Below, in pieces: positions 24,817 to 34,594 of a stretch of 64,000 nucleotides of DNA. The stretch comes from Neisseria mucosa (GTDB taxonomy: Bacteria; Pseudomonadota; Gammaproteobacteria; Burkholderiales; Neisseriaceae), in contig NZ_POWX01000002.1 of assembly GCF_003044445.1 (NCBI RefSeq), positions 146,404 to 210,403 of the forward strand, written 5' to 3'. Positions within the stretch are counted from its first letter, which is position 1. Each line of letters begins with the position of its first letter. The notes under the pieces were generated by a model. That model was not told where the DNA came from and made no database searches. It was given only the letters and a program-made list of their open reading frames with translations. The position numbers and the translations under genes were made by a program.

Positions 24817-26226
24817 ATGAATTGGAAAAAAACGGTAGCGGCATGGTATTTGTGCTTAATGCCGTTCTCTGCCTATGCCTTGAGTCTCGGCAATATCCCG
24901 CCGGACGAAATCTCCGTCTACGTTCAAGAATTGGACAGCGGCAAAGTTATCGAATCACACAGAGCAGATGCCTCGGTCAATCCGGCATCGACGATGAAGC
25001 TGGTAACAGCATTTTCCGCCTTTGAAGCTTTGGGTAAGGATTACCGCTGGACAACGGAATTTAAAACCAACGGACATATCGAAGGCGATTCGTTGGAAGG
25101 CGATATTTATTGGGTGGGAAGCGGCGATCCCGTGTTCGACCAAGACGGGCTGAAGAATGCCCTGCAACAACTGCAAAACAAAGGCATCAGGCATATTAAA
25201 GGCAGCTTGGTACTCGACCGCCATCTTTGGGGTACCGTCGGCAACCCGCCGGATTTCGAATCCGACGCAGGTTCGCCGTTTATGACCGCTCCCGACCCGA
25301 ATATGCTGGCTTACAAGGTTGTCTGGCTCAGACCGGAGTCAGATAGCGCAGGCGGCATTACCATCGCGACTTCGCCTCCCCTACCCGATATTCCTATTGA
25401 AAACAAAACAGTACTATCTAACTCTGGGAAATGCGGCGCATTGCAAAATCATATGCGTGCCAGCTATTCTGGTGGAAAGCTACATATCGGCGGTAAGGTT
25501 CCGGAGAGTTGTTTAGGCGGGGAAATGCATATCAACATGCTCTCCTCCATAGAATTTGCACACAAAAGCTTTGTTAATCAATGGCGCGCACTCGGCGGTA
25601 CGATTTCAGACGACCTCAAAACTGCCTATGCACCGAGTAACGCAAAAACGCTGGCAGTTTCGCGCTCCAAACCATTGTCAGAAATACTGACCGACATGAA
25701 CAAACATTCCAACAACCTGATTGCACGGTCCGTATTCTTAAAACTTGGCGGCAACGGCGACAGCGAAACCGCACGCAGAAAAGCAGCGCAAGCGGTTTCC
25801 CTGGAATTGGCGACTGCAGGGATTGATACGGAAAACCTAGTTTTAGAAAACGGTTCGGGCTTATCGAGAAGCGAGCGCGTTACCGCACACATGATGGGGC
25901 AAATGCTGGAAAAAGCCTATTTCAGCCCGTTTAAACAGGAATTTATCGACACGCTGCCGATTGCCGGACAGGACGGAACATTGAAAAAACGCCTGAAACA
26001 ACCCGGCAGCCGACTGCGTCTGAAAACCGGCACGCTCAAAAACGTGCGGGCACTGGCAGGCTACTGGCTGGGCGACAAGCCGATGATTGTCGTCGTAATC
26101 ATCAACAGCCCCAAAGCCTCTGCCTACCTTCACGACTTGGATGCGTTGGTTTCCCAAATAGTCTTACCCGGAGGAAACGATTGGATAGACGCAAAACTGA
26201 CCTGCAAAGAACGGATGGCAGTTTAA
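24817..26226 (+). CDS. dacB: D-alanyl-D-alanine carboxypeptidase/endopeptidase (PBP4/DacB class)
   Basis: Trims and cleaves peptide cross-links of peptidoglycan in the periplasm. 469 residues from MNWKKTVAAWYLCLMPFSAYAL, a signal peptide. Penicillin-binding motifs: STMK (Ser58 to Lys61), SNN in MNKHSNNLIARS, and KTG in LRLKTGTLKNVRALAGYW. The large insertion between SxxK and SxN is typical of the class C low-molecular-mass enzymes (neisserial PBP3). An upstream Met in frame would add 12-23 hydrophobic residues; the chosen start gives the cleaner signal. Monocistronic. Confidence 0.92.
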   Translation: MNWKKTVAAWYLCLMPFSAYALSLGNIPPDEISVYVQELDSGKVIESHRADASVNPASTMKLVTAFSAFEALGKDYRWTTEFKTNGHIEGDSLEGDIYWVGSGDPVFDQDGLKNALQQLQNKGIRHIKGSLVLDRHLWGTVGNPPDFESDAGSPFMTAPDPNMLAYKVVWLRPESDSAGGITIATSPPLPDIPIENKTVLSNSGKCGALQNHMRASYSGGKLHIGGKVPESCLGGEMHINMLSSIEFAHKSFVNQWRALGGTISDDLKTAYAPSNAKTLAVSRSKPLSEILTDMNKHSNNLIARSVFLKLGGNGDSETARRKAAQAVSLELATAGIDTENLVLENGSGLSRSERVTAHMMGQMLEKAYFSPFKQEFIDTLPIAGQDGTLKKRLKQPGSRLRLKTGTLKNVRALAGYWLGDKPMIVVVIINSPKASAYLHDLDALVSQIVLPGGNDWIDAKLTCKERMAV

Positions 26227-26265
26227 ATCCGGCCAGAAATAATCCGACTTTGATTTTCCGTCATT

Positions 26266-26300
26266 AAAAAGGTCGTCTGAAAACTTTCAGACGACCTTTT
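26266..26300. terminator. Compact DUS-pair terminator between dacB and lpxH
   Basis: AAAAAGGTCGTCTGAAA meets TTTCAGACGACCTTTT with only a one- or two-base loop. Usable in both directions. Confidence 0.8.
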
Positions 26301-26328
26301 ATATTTTCAACACTTGCAAATCAAACAT

Positions 26329-27036
26329 CTATAACTCAACAAACCTGTATCCGCGTTCATCAACTTCCAATATAGAAGCATAGTCGCTACGCCAATCTCC
26401 CAGCACAATACGCGCATATGCGTTCTCTTCGTGGATATGTTCGCGGTGCGTATGTCCGTGAATCAGCAAGCTGACGCCGTAATTTTGGACGGTATCAGAG
26501 GTAAACTTGGGATTGACATCCATAATTTCAGCAGCCTTATATTGCTTGTCGTGCTTACTGGTATGGCGGATTTTACGCGCAATATTTAAACGCAGCTTGA
26601 GGGGCAACATGAGAAACAACCGTTGCAACCATTTTTGATGAACTGTTTTCCTGAATTTCTGATAACGCACATCATCGGTACACAAAGTATCACCGTGGCA
26701 AATCAAAGCCGGCGTACCGTATAAATCGACGACAGAATATTCCGGCAGCAGTACCATGCCCGCTTGCCTTGCGAACTTCCCACCTATCAGGAAATCACGG
26801 TTTCCGTGAACAAAAAAACATTCCACCCCGCCCTCTGCAACGTTACGGACGGCACGGGAAACGGTATCCGTCAATTCGGAATGTTCGTCGTCCCCTATCC
26901 AAAAATCAAATAGGTCGCCCAAAATATAAACCGCCCTCGCAGACGGTGCTTTTTCGCGCATGAAACGCAAAAACAGCTCGGTCAACTCAGGACGGGTTTC
27001 ACTCAGGTGTAAATCGGCAATAAAATAAGTCGGCAT
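26329..27036 (-). CDS. lpxH: UDP-2,3-diacylglucosamine diphosphatase
   Basis: Makes lipid X in lipid A synthesis. 235 residues with the calcineurin-type metal motifs ADLHLS, GDLFDFWIGDD, FVHGNRDFL, CHGDTLCTDD and LIHGHTHR. Standard length. Downstream of the PIG-L gene by about 90 bases that hold an outward-facing DUS pair. Confidence 0.96.
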   Translation of the reverse strand: MPTYFIADLHLSETRPELTELFLRFMREKAPSARAVYILGDLFDFWIGDDEHSELTDTVSRAVRNVAEGGVECFFVHGNRDFLIGGKFARQAGMVLLPEYSVVDLYGTPALICHGDTLCTDDVRYQKFRKTVHQKWLQRLFLMLPLKLRLNIARKIRHTSKHDKQYKAAEIMDVNPKFTSDTVQNYGVSLLIHGHTHREHIHEENAYARIVLGDWRSDYASILEVDERGYRFVEL

Positions 27037-27073
27037 AACGGCTGCAATATATGAAATCTCAGGCCATTATAGG

Positions 27074-27113
27074 TTTTCAGACGACCTTTGTATATTTAAA
27101 GGTCGTCTGAAAA
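27074..27113. repeat. Outward-facing DUS pair
   Basis: TTTTCAGACGACCTTT and AAAGGTCGTCTGAAAA with an 8-base loop: the reverse arrangement of the usual terminator pairs, but still able to form a hairpin. It lies between the PIG-L gene and lpxH. Confidence 0.7.
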
Positions 27114-27127
27114 CATTTCAGATCGGA

Positions 27128-28543
27128 TCAATGAAGGTGATTCTTCCCGCCCCGAGAAATAATTTTCTGATAAGTCTCCTGATTGTGGACATCGCTGACA
27201 GGAACAACATAAAAAAATTCATTGCTGCGGACAAATCGGTTAACCAGATCCACATGGATAGAAGTAATATCGTGATACAGCAGGCTCAAACCCTTGCGTA
27301 ATACATATTTCCAATCCATGTAATTGCGTGCATTCGGACGAATATCGTTCATCGCATCCAATGCCAACAATTTATGGTTTTGCGTTTTTTTATCAACGGG
27401 ATGGGAATAAATTGAATGGAAATACAACATATCGCTACTGTCTTCTTCGCTAAAAAACGGCGGCAGACTCAACGCAGCACCGACATTCCCCAAAGGATAA
27501 TCATCGGTCAAATAGTGAACCGTATACAAAAACAGCGAACCGTTGGTGTAATTCAACTTTCTCAATGCCTCGACAGCGGCGATGGTAGTACATTGATGAT
27601 CGGTATGGACATCAATATTCGGCGAAGGCGTAACGATAACATCAGGACGGAATGATTCGATGACGTAAGCCATATTGTCCACCAAATCATGCCAATTCGA
27701 ACCACCGTGCAAACCCTCTGATATAACAGACTTATTGGCTCTCCGGAAAATACCCACATCTGCCGTTTCCAGCTTCGCAGAAGGAATTTCACGTTCAGGG
27801 TGGTTGTATAAAGTTTTCAGCGTTGTATCAAAAAAACCGAGCTGCAAAATGTTTTCAGACGATACCCCTGCCAAAAGCGGAACGGTCAGACTGTTCCAGA
27901 CCCGCATCCGCCCCTTTTCCAAATATTGCTCCTTAGTTTCCGTTGGGCATTGTTTGCAGAAAAGGTTTTCATAATGGAAACGCCCCGCTTCGCTTGCCGT
28001 TACCGTTACCACCATCGCATTTGCAGCATATTTTTCATACAGGCCGTAAGCTGCCAACTCCGCATCGTCAGCGTGCGGCGCAAGCACTAGGATTTTTTTA
28101 TCATCCAAAGACATACGCGGATAAACAGTCAGTCTGACTTCCTGATTTTTCAACAAGACCCTTCTGCCCCTCAAGGAAATTTCCCGACTTTCAGCATCAA
28201 ACATATCGCTGAAGTTCAAATATCTCACGCCTCTACCGCCAAATTCGATGTAATGTTTCCAAATACCTTTGCGGGTTTCAATCTTAATATAGGGCAACAA
28301 CCATTTGCCTAACAAAGAAGTTTCAACACTGACCGCAGCCAAGACCGTATCATTAATATCCACTTCTTGAGGTAGTTTTATAACTCCACCCTCCAATCGC
28401 GCTACAAAATGCTGGGGCAAACAGTCATAGCGATAATCCTGCGTAACGTTATAGGCAAAGCGTTTAATATGCATCCTCATGATAATCATCAAGAAGCACA
28501 TTATCCCAAGAACCAACACCGCAAGTATTGTAAATAACAACAT
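27128..28543 (-). CDS. Membrane-anchored PIG-L family deacetylase
   Basis: 471 residues. A 20-residue N-terminal membrane helix (LFTILAVLVLGIMCFLMIIM) leads into a domain of about 130 residues that I do not recognise (beta-rich, with KHYIEFGGRGVRYLNF). The PIG-L/LmbE deacetylase begins near residue 150: LVLAPHADDAELAAYG supplies the zinc-binding His-Asp-Asp, and NIDVHTDHQCTTIAAVEAL the second metal His pair. Members remove acetyl groups from GlcNAc-type sugars or act on related amides. The substrate is unknown; a cell-envelope glycan is a reasonable guess from the membrane anchor and the neighbours lpxH and dacB. The gene has lower GC than its flanks and follows an AT-rich gap. Confidence 0.8.
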   Translation of the reverse strand: MLLFTILAVLVLGIMCFLMIIMRMHIKRFAYNVTQDYRYDCLPQHFVARLEGGVIKLPQEVDINDTVLAAVSVETSLLGKWLLPYIKIETRKGIWKHYIEFGGRGVRYLNFSDMFDAESREISLRGRRVLLKNQEVRLTVYPRMSLDDKKILVLAPHADDAELAAYGLYEKYAANAMVVTVTASEAGRFHYENLFCKQCPTETKEQYLEKGRMRVWNSLTVPLLAGVSSENILQLGFFDTTLKTLYNHPEREIPSAKLETADVGIFRRANKSVISEGLHGGSNWHDLVDNMAYVIESFRPDVIVTPSPNIDVHTDHQCTTIAAVEALRKLNYTNGSLFLYTVHYLTDDYPLGNVGAALSLPPFFSEEDSSDMLYFHSIYSHPVDKKTQNHKLLALDAMNDIRPNARNYMDWKYVLRKGLSLLYHDITSIHVDLVNRFVRSNEFFYVVPVSDVHNQETYQKIISRGGKNHLH

Positions 28544-29030
28544 TATTCACCTCTAAAATTATTTTTCATAATATTACATTCCAACTTCATCCCTTTGGAT
28601 TTATTACTTAACGGTCTCCGCTAAACAAATAACATAAAAACTCAAAAACAAACGCGATATGGAGAAATTTTCTTATATTTTACGAAGTTATACAAGTATT
28701 AAAAATCAAAATAACAAAAAAATAAACAACCTTAACATTGGATTTGTTAAAAAATATTAACTGTAATAAATATTACATGATGCAAAACGTCCTATTTATA
28801 TAAGTCCTTCCTGCAAATAGCGCATAATCATAAGAATAATAACAATCCTAGATTCAATATCAGACAACCTCTTTTACCACGATGCACTCCCCTTTTTTCC
28901 CTGCTTACAAAAATCAGCAACGGCTTTCGAATACATACAAATCAAACAGATAAAACTCCCCAAAGCATGAACCATGCAGCAAATCCGAATTAAAAAGCTC
29001 TTTTCCGCAATACTTTGCTACCAACAATGA
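28544..29030. other. AT-rich intergenic region
   Basis: 487 bases, strongly AT-rich, between the PIG-L start and the aspS terminator. It should hold the PIG-L promoter. I see no coding potential, DUS or repeat family. Confidence 0.6.
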
Positions 29031-29076
29031 AAAAGGTCGTCTGAAACCCGTGTAATTAGGTTTCAGACAACCTTTT
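29031..29076 (-). terminator. DUS-pair terminator of aspS
   Basis: AAAAGGTCGTCTGAAACC opposite GGTTTCAGACAACCTTTT; the right arm has CAGACAACC, a one-base DUS variant. Confidence 0.75.
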
Positions 29077-29109
29077 GGCTGTCAGGTGTTGCTAACCTGC
29101 TTTTAAAAA

Positions 29110-30918
29110 TTACGCTTCTTTATTTTCGGTCGCTTTTTGACGCAGGCGCAAACTCAATTCGCGCAGTTGTTTGTCGTCCACGGAATTCGGCGCGTTGGTC
29201 AGCAGACATTGGGCGCGTTGGGTTTTCGGGAAGGCAATCACGTCGCGGATGGATTCGGCGCCGGTCATCAGTGTTACCAGACGGTCGAGGCCGAATGCCA
29301 AACCGCCGTGCGGAGGCGCGCCGAATTTCAAGTTATCCAAGAGGAAGCCGAATTTTTCCTGCTGCTCTTCAGGGCTGATTTTCAGCGCGGCAAACACTTT
29401 TTCCTGTACGTCGGCACGGTGGATACGGATAGAACCGCCGCCGATTTCCCAGCCGTTCAACACCATGTCGTAGGCGCGTGCCAGGCAGTTTGCCGGGTCA
29501 GAAACCATCAGGTCTTCGTGACCTTCTTTAGGCGCGGTAAACGGATGGTGTACGGCAACGTAGCGGTCGGCGTCTTCGTCGTATTCGAACATCGGGAAAT
29601 CAACGACCCACAAAGGTTTCCATTCGTCCACGAAGTAGCCGTTTTCCGCGCCGTGTTCCAAGCCGACTTTGATACGCAAAGCGCCGATGGCTTCGTTCAC
29701 GACTTTGGCTTTGTCTGCGCCGAAGAAGATGATGTCGCCGTTTTGCGCGCCGGTACGCGCAATGATTTCTTTCAGGGCGTTTTCAGACAGGAATTTCACG
29801 ATTGGAGATTGCAGGCCGCTGTCTTCGCCGTTGGAAAGGTTGCTGACATCGTTCACTTTGATGTACGCCAAACCTTTCGCGCCGTAGATGCCGACAAATT
29901 TGGTGTATTCGTCGATTTCTTTGCGGCTAAATTTCGCACCGTTCGGTACGCGCAGGGCAACCACGCGTCCGCCTTTCATGTCGGCTGCGCCACGGAAGAC
30001 TTTGAATTCCTCTGTTTTCATCAGGTCGGTCAGCTCGGTGAATTTCAGGTTGATGCGCATATCGGGTTTGTCGGAGCCGTAGTAGAACATGGCTTCGGCG
30101 TAAGGCATACGCGGGAAATCGCCCAAGTCCACGCCCAGCGCGTCTTGGAAGACTTGTTTTGCCATGCCTTCGGTGATGTCCATGATTTCATCCTCGTTCA
30201 AGAACGAGGTTTCCAAGTCGATTTGTGTGAATTCAGGCTGGCGGTCGGCGCGCAAGTCTTCGTCGCGGAAGCACTTGGTGATTTGGTAGTAACGGTCGAA
30301 ACCCGCCACCATCAACAGTTGTTTGAACAATTGCGGCGATTGCGGCAGCGCGAAAAACTCGCCCGGATGAACGCGGCTCGGTACGAGGTAGTCGCGCGCG
30401 CCTTCAGGCGTGGAGCGGGTCAGCATCGGGGTTTCTATGTCGATGAAGCCTTGCGCGTCCAGATAACGGCGAACGCCCATAGCGACTTGATAACGCAAGC
30501 GCAGATTGCGCTGCATCACCGGACGGCGCAAGTCGATAACGCGGTTGGTCAGGCGCACGTTTTCGCTGATGTTTTCATCGTCGATTTGGAACGGCGGCGT
30601 CGCAGCGGCGTTCAAGACTTCGATTTCTTTGGCAAGGATTTCGATTTTGCCGGAAATCATTTTGTCGTTGGTTGTACCTTCGGGACGGTTGCGCACGCGG
30701 CCGGTAATGCTCAAAACGTATTCGTTGCGGGCGGAATCGGCAGTGGCAAACGCTTCGGGCGTATCGGGGTCAATCACGACTTGGACGATGCCTTCGCGGT
30801 CGCGCAAGTCGATAAAAATCACACCGCCGTGGTCGCGCCGGCGGTGTACCCAGCCTTTGACGGTTACGGTTTGGTCTAAGTATTGCTCGCTGATCAGGCC
30901 GCAATAGTTGGTACGCAT
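29110..30918 (-). CDS. aspS: Aspartyl-tRNA synthetase
   Basis: 602 residues: N-terminal OB fold for the anticodon (VTVKGWVHRRRDHGGVIFIDLRDREG), class II core with motif 2 FRDEDLRADRQPEFTQIDLE, the bacterial GAD insertion (about 300-420), and motif 3 GLAFGLDRLVTLM. Standard bacterial AspRS length. Next upstream gene on the strand is the Ivy gene, then DUF502. Confidence 0.98.
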   Translation of the reverse strand: MRTNYCGLISEQYLDQTVTVKGWVHRRRDHGGVIFIDLRDREGIVQVVIDPDTPEAFATADSARNEYVLSITGRVRNRPEGTTNDKMISGKIEILAKEIEVLNAAATPPFQIDDENISENVRLTNRVIDLRRPVMQRNLRLRYQVAMGVRRYLDAQGFIDIETPMLTRSTPEGARDYLVPSRVHPGEFFALPQSPQLFKQLLMVAGFDRYYQITKCFRDEDLRADRQPEFTQIDLETSFLNEDEIMDITEGMAKQVFQDALGVDLGDFPRMPYAEAMFYYGSDKPDMRINLKFTELTDLMKTEEFKVFRGAADMKGGRVVALRVPNGAKFSRKEIDEYTKFVGIYGAKGLAYIKVNDVSNLSNGEDSGLQSPIVKFLSENALKEIIARTGAQNGDIIFFGADKAKVVNEAIGALRIKVGLEHGAENGYFVDEWKPLWVVDFPMFEYDEDADRYVAVHHPFTAPKEGHEDLMVSDPANCLARAYDMVLNGWEIGGGSIRIHRADVQEKVFAALKISPEEQQEKFGFLLDNLKFGAPPHGGLAFGLDRLVTLMTGAESIRDVIAFPKTQRAQCLLTNAPNSVDDKQLRELSLRLRQKATENKEA

Positions 30919-30982
30919 AAAATCACCTTTTTATATTGTTCAATTTGAAAAGAAGGAAAAGGTCGTCTGAAAAAAAGACACC

Positions 30983-31441
30983 TTAATTGTTTTGTTCTTT
31001 ACGCCATTCTGCCTTCAGAAAATTTAATTCTGCTTCCGTGGGCTTACCGTAAATGTAGATTTGATCCGGATTATTTGTAGAAAGGGAATCATCATCTTTA
31101 TAAACAACATGATAAGCAGCGATATGTTGCTTGTCGGTCAGAATGTGCATTCGGTTGCTTGCACAATTATGCGGTTGGCACATATTGGTGTAGTAATAGG
31201 TCTTACCGCTGATTTTCACACTTTCCAGCGGCGGCATCGGACCTGCCATGTTACGCACCCAATTGTGCATGGGGGCTTTGGGTGCATGTTTGCCGACTTG
31301 TTCGTGCCAAAGCTTTTTGAAAGCGGGTTGTTTGTGCCAATCAAATAGAAATACCTCTTCGCCTTTGCTGTTGGTTACAGGTGCGGAGACGGCTAGATTG
31401 GGCAGAAACAAGGCAAGCAGTAAAGCGGATAAATATTTCAT
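30983..31441 (-). CDS. ivy: Ivy-family C-type lysozyme inhibitor
   Basis: 152 residues with a cleavable signal peptide (MKYLSALLLALFLPNLAVSA). The inhibitory loop motif is CQPHNC, the form of the Ivy CKPHDC loop whose His enters the lysozyme active site. FKKLWHEQVGKHAPKAPMHNWVRNMAGPMPPLESVKISGKTYYYTNMC also follows Ivy. Periplasmic protection against host lysozyme is the expected role. It lies between DUF502 and aspS, next to a Correia element. Confidence 0.9.
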   Translation of the reverse strand: MKYLSALLLALFLPNLAVSAPVTNSKGEEVFLFDWHKQPAFKKLWHEQVGKHAPKAPMHNWVRNMAGPMPPLESVKISGKTYYYTNMCQPHNCASNRMHILTDKQHIAAYHVVYKDDDSLSTNNPDQIYIYGKPTEAELNFLKAEWRKEQNN

Positions 31442-31537
31442 GTTTATATTTTGAGGTTGAATAAAACTTCAGAATGTCGGTTTATGCGTTCAAATCGTCT
31501 GAAAATTTCAGTCGTCACGATTTTCCCAACGCCAAAG

Positions 31538-31644
31538 TATAGTGGATTAAATTTAAATCAGGACAAGGCGACGAAGCCGCAGACAGTACAGATAGTACGG
31601 CAAGGCGAGGCAACGCCGTACTGGTTTAAAGTTAATTCACTATA
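31538..31644. repeat. Correia element, short form (107 bp)
   Basis: TATAGTGGATTAAATTTAAATC to AATTCACTATA, without the central block. It is about 97 bases before the ivy start and may affect its expression. Confidence 0.95.
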
Positions 31645-31729
31645 CAACAGTTAAAAACAATAATGACAATGTAAACAGCCATGAATCAAGGCCAAAAGGA
31701 CCATGCATTATGTGTTTGCCATCTCTAGT

Positions 31730-32410
31730 TTATTTTTCTAAACATCGTATTTCGGCTTGGGGCTTGAGCGGCAAGTCATCCGGCATCACCATACCCAACG
31801 AAATCACATATTTCAATGCTTCGTCCACGCTCATATCGAGTTCGCGCACGTCGCTTTTTTTTACCATGATGTAATAGCCGCCGGTCGGGTTGGGCGTGGT
31901 CGGCACATAGACGGAAAGATAGTCGTCATCGTGCGGCAGGCTGCCTTTGAGTTTGTCGGGAATATGCCCTGAAACAAAGGCAATCGTCCAAATATTGGGC
32001 TGCGGGAACGGAACCAGCACGGGCGTTCTGAACGAGCGGCTGCTGTCGGAAAGCAGAGACTCGGATACTTTTTTGACGCTGGAATAGATGGATTTGACGA
32101 CGGGAATCCGTCCCAGCAGGCTGTCCCATGCGGCGAGGATTTGGCGTCCTAAAACGTTGGCGGCGAACACGCCGGTCAGAAACAAGACGACAATGGCGGC
32201 AATAATGCCCAAGCCGGGAATGTTGAATCCCCAGAAATATTGAGGCTGCCATTGCTCGGGCAGCAGGCTGATCAGCCGGTCGGCGGCAGATATGATATAG
32301 CTGACCGCCCAAATGGTTACGGCTATCGGCAGCCACACCAACATGCCTGTAATCAGATATTTTTTTAATGCCTTGGCAACTTTTCCGCCTTCGGCCGTTT
32401 GTTCTGTCAT
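31730..32410 (-). CDS. DUF502 family membrane protein
   Basis: 226 residues with two membrane helices (YLITGMLVWLPIAVTIWAVSYI and GLGIIAAIVVLFLTGVFAANVLG) followed by the family block GRIPVVKSIYSSVKKVSESLL and VPTTPNPTGGYYIMVKKSDVRELDMSVDEALKYVISLG. Function unknown. In betaproteobacteria this gene commonly lies just before aspS; here the ivy gene and a Correia element come between. Confidence 0.92.
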   Translation of the reverse strand: MTEQTAEGGKVAKALKKYLITGMLVWLPIAVTIWAVSYIISAADRLISLLPEQWQPQYFWGFNIPGLGIIAAIVVLFLTGVFAANVLGRQILAAWDSLLGRIPVVKSIYSSVKKVSESLLSDSSRSFRTPVLVPFPQPNIWTIAFVSGHIPDKLKGSLPHDDDYLSVYVPTTPNPTGGYYIMVKKSDVRELDMSVDEALKYVISLGMVMPDDLPLKPQAEIRCLEK

Positions 32411-32508
32411 CTTCTGTGTTATTCCGACAAATATCGCCCAAACCTTGCATTATACGCGTTTGGGCGATAGGAAACGAGTGTTTTTAATATGGGGAGCGGT
32501 TTGTTTTG

Positions 32509-32555
32509 CTTTCAGACGACCTGTGTGCAACATGGTACAAAAGGTCGTCTGAAAA
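32509..32555. repeat. Outward-facing DUS pair
   Basis: TTTCAGACGACCT and AAAAGGTCGTCTGAAAAC separated by about 20 bases, between the divergently placed end of pldA and the start of DUF502. Confidence 0.65.
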
Positions 32556-32567
32556 CAAGATTCGGCA

Positions 32568-33788
32568 TTAAATTCCGTCCCAGTCGTTGAACATCAGACC
32601 GATGCCGATGCCGTTTTGTTTGTAGTTGTAATCAATCAGGCTTTCGCCGTAGCCGTGAAAGCCGCGCACCACACCTTTAAGTTTGCCTTTAATCGGGAAA
32701 GTGTAGGCGGCTTCAACCGCGCCGTGTCCGGTTTTGGGATTGTAGCGCAGCAGGGACGAAATATTTTGTTTGTCGTTCAGACGGTATTGCAGCTTCAAAT
32801 CGCCATGACCCATGTAGTCGGTAATGTCGGGATTATCGTTGTTTTCACCGGTCTGATCGAATGCGCGCATCCACACGCGCGGGATAACGGTCAGCTTGCC
32901 CCATTCCATCCCTGCCATCGCGTAAACGCGGTTCCATGAGCGGGATTCGGGGCGGCTTTGTCCGTTGGATTGGTGAACGAAGCCTGCACCGACCATGCGC
33001 AGTTTTCCGCCGAACGGTAAATCTGCCTTCACGGGCTGGGTCAGGAAAATTTCGGGTTCGTAATCGGTATTGCGGAACGGCGCGGATTTTCTGCCTTGGT
33101 TATAAATCTGCCAATCGGATTTTTGGGTGTAGCCGAACCACAAATCCGCGCGGGTTTTAAACAAATCTTCGGCGATTTTGCTTTTGAACGAAACTTGAAG
33201 TTTGGTTTCTATGTGTTTCTGTTCGCTGAATTTTTCCTGATTGGTCGTGCCGCGCGAAGGGGAGTGGGGATGAAGGTTGGGCGAGCTGTTGTACCATGCG
33301 GGCATCAGGTACATAGGATTGTGTTCGCGCACGCTCAATAAGCCGCGCGAGTCGTTTTTGTCCAAATCGTACATCAGGCTCAACGGCGTGTAGGCATCGG
33401 CAGTAGTACGCAGATTGTCTTCCGAAAGGGTGGATTGTTCTTTATTTTCGTCAAACACAATCGTCGCCGCTTTTTTCTCGCGGCTGGTGCTGATGGTTTT
33501 GGGTAAGTCGACAGGCGCTTTGGCGGTTTCTTCGCGAATGACGGGCAGAGGAGCTTGCGGCGGCAGTTGAGCCGAATAAATGCTGTCGTAACACGCCAAA
33601 CGGGTGGCATTGTCTTGAATGGAGGTGCATTGCAAAGCCGTGTCGGCATAGGCGACAGGGGCGGCTGCTCCACCGGCAAGGATAAGCATCAAGGCGCGCC
33701 GACATTTGGATAATGACGGTTTTTTGTTCTTTAGGACATCGCTTTGCGCCAAATTGTGTTTCAACATCTTGTTCATCATTTCATTCAT
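32568..33788 (-). CDS. pldA: Outer-membrane phospholipase A
   Basis: Calcium-dependent lipase that removes misplaced phospholipids from the outer leaflet. 406 residues: a long N-terminal part with signal peptide (ending PVAYA), a neisserial linker of about 100 residues rich in Lys, Glu and Thr, then the 12-stranded barrel. Catalytic residues are in GAGFVHQSNGQS (His and Ser) and SRSWNRVY (Asn). Family C-terminus LMFNDWDGI. I recall pldA next to rpsT and tbp genes also in the meningococcus. Confidence 0.95.
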   Translation of the reverse strand: MNEMMNKMLKHNLAQSDVLKNKKPSLSKCRRALMLILAGGAAAPVAYADTALQCTSIQDNATRLACYDSIYSAQLPPQAPLPVIREETAKAPVDLPKTISTSREKKAATIVFDENKEQSTLSEDNLRTTADAYTPLSLMYDLDKNDSRGLLSVREHNPMYLMPAWYNSSPNLHPHSPSRGTTNQEKFSEQKHIETKLQVSFKSKIAEDLFKTRADLWFGYTQKSDWQIYNQGRKSAPFRNTDYEPEIFLTQPVKADLPFGGKLRMVGAGFVHQSNGQSRPESRSWNRVYAMAGMEWGKLTVIPRVWMRAFDQTGENNDNPDITDYMGHGDLKLQYRLNDKQNISSLLRYNPKTGHGAVEAAYTFPIKGKLKGVVRGFHGYGESLIDYNYKQNGIGIGLMFNDWDGI

Positions 33789-33939
33789 GGGATTGCCGAT
33801 TGGATGTTTTCAGACGACCTTTTGCCTGAAAATCGGGATTAATCGTGTGAAAAACAGATCAAGCCGCATTTTACCGCCTTGCGTCTTCTTTACGACAGGT
33901 CGTCTGAAAAGTTTACATCAACTTGCATCACATACGGCA

Positions 33940-33971
33940 ATGCCCCTGAAAGGTTAAGACCTCAGGGGCAT
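33940..33971 (-). terminator. Hairpin downstream of rpsT
   Basis: ATGCCCCTGA and TCAGGGGCAT form a perfect 10-base-pair stem, 58 bases after the rpsT stop. The T run is poor, so the assignment as terminator is moderate. Confidence 0.5.
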
Positions 33972-34028
33972 CGTTACCTGCTTGCCCGTCCCGACGTGAT
34001 CAAACACCAAGACGATAGGCGAAAAAGA

Positions 34029-34292
34029 TTAAGCCAATGCTTTTACTTTGGCAGACAGACGGCTCTTATGGCGGGCTGCTTTGTTTTTGTGGAATACGCC
34101 TTTGTCAGCGATACGGTCGATGACTTTGACGGACTCTTGGTAAACTGCTTGAGCAGCAGCTTTGTCGCCGGCTTCAACTGCTTTCAACACTTTTTTCACT
34201 GCGGTACGGAATGCAGTACGCAGGCTGGCGTTGTGGGCGCGTTGTTTAACTGATTGGCGGGCACGTTTGCGGGCTTGTGCGCTGTTTGCCAT
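34029..34292 (-). CDS. rpsT: 30S ribosomal protein S20
   Basis: 87 residues beginning [38 protein letters not shown], the standard helical bundle that binds 16S rRNA. GGAGA ribosome site before the ATG. Divergent from the polyamine-binding gene. Confidence 0.97.
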
Positions 34293-34594
34293 ATTGAATA
34301 TCTCCTGAAAAATAAATTCTGTAAACGCGCAATTTTAAAGAGAGATTCCTCTATATGCAAGTATTTTCTCTGTTTGCGCGCGCAAATCGCCCGTATTTTG
34401 CCCAAAAACGACATCTTGTGCAACGCCGTTTTCCCGAGTCTAAGAAATCGTGCCTTATTTCAATAAAAATCAGTCGGATATTGCTTTGAGTTCTCACCTA
34501 CTTCCATTACAATAGCCCCGCTTTGCGCCGGGGTATTGATGGGGTGCAGAGTGTTCATTTTCTGTTAACAATCTTTCATCAGGAATCTGCCCGT

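Noticed and set aside
29137..30879. Long plus-strand open frame of 580 codons
   Set aside because: Exactly antisense to aspS, with no recognisable domain; a shadow of GC-rich codon bias.
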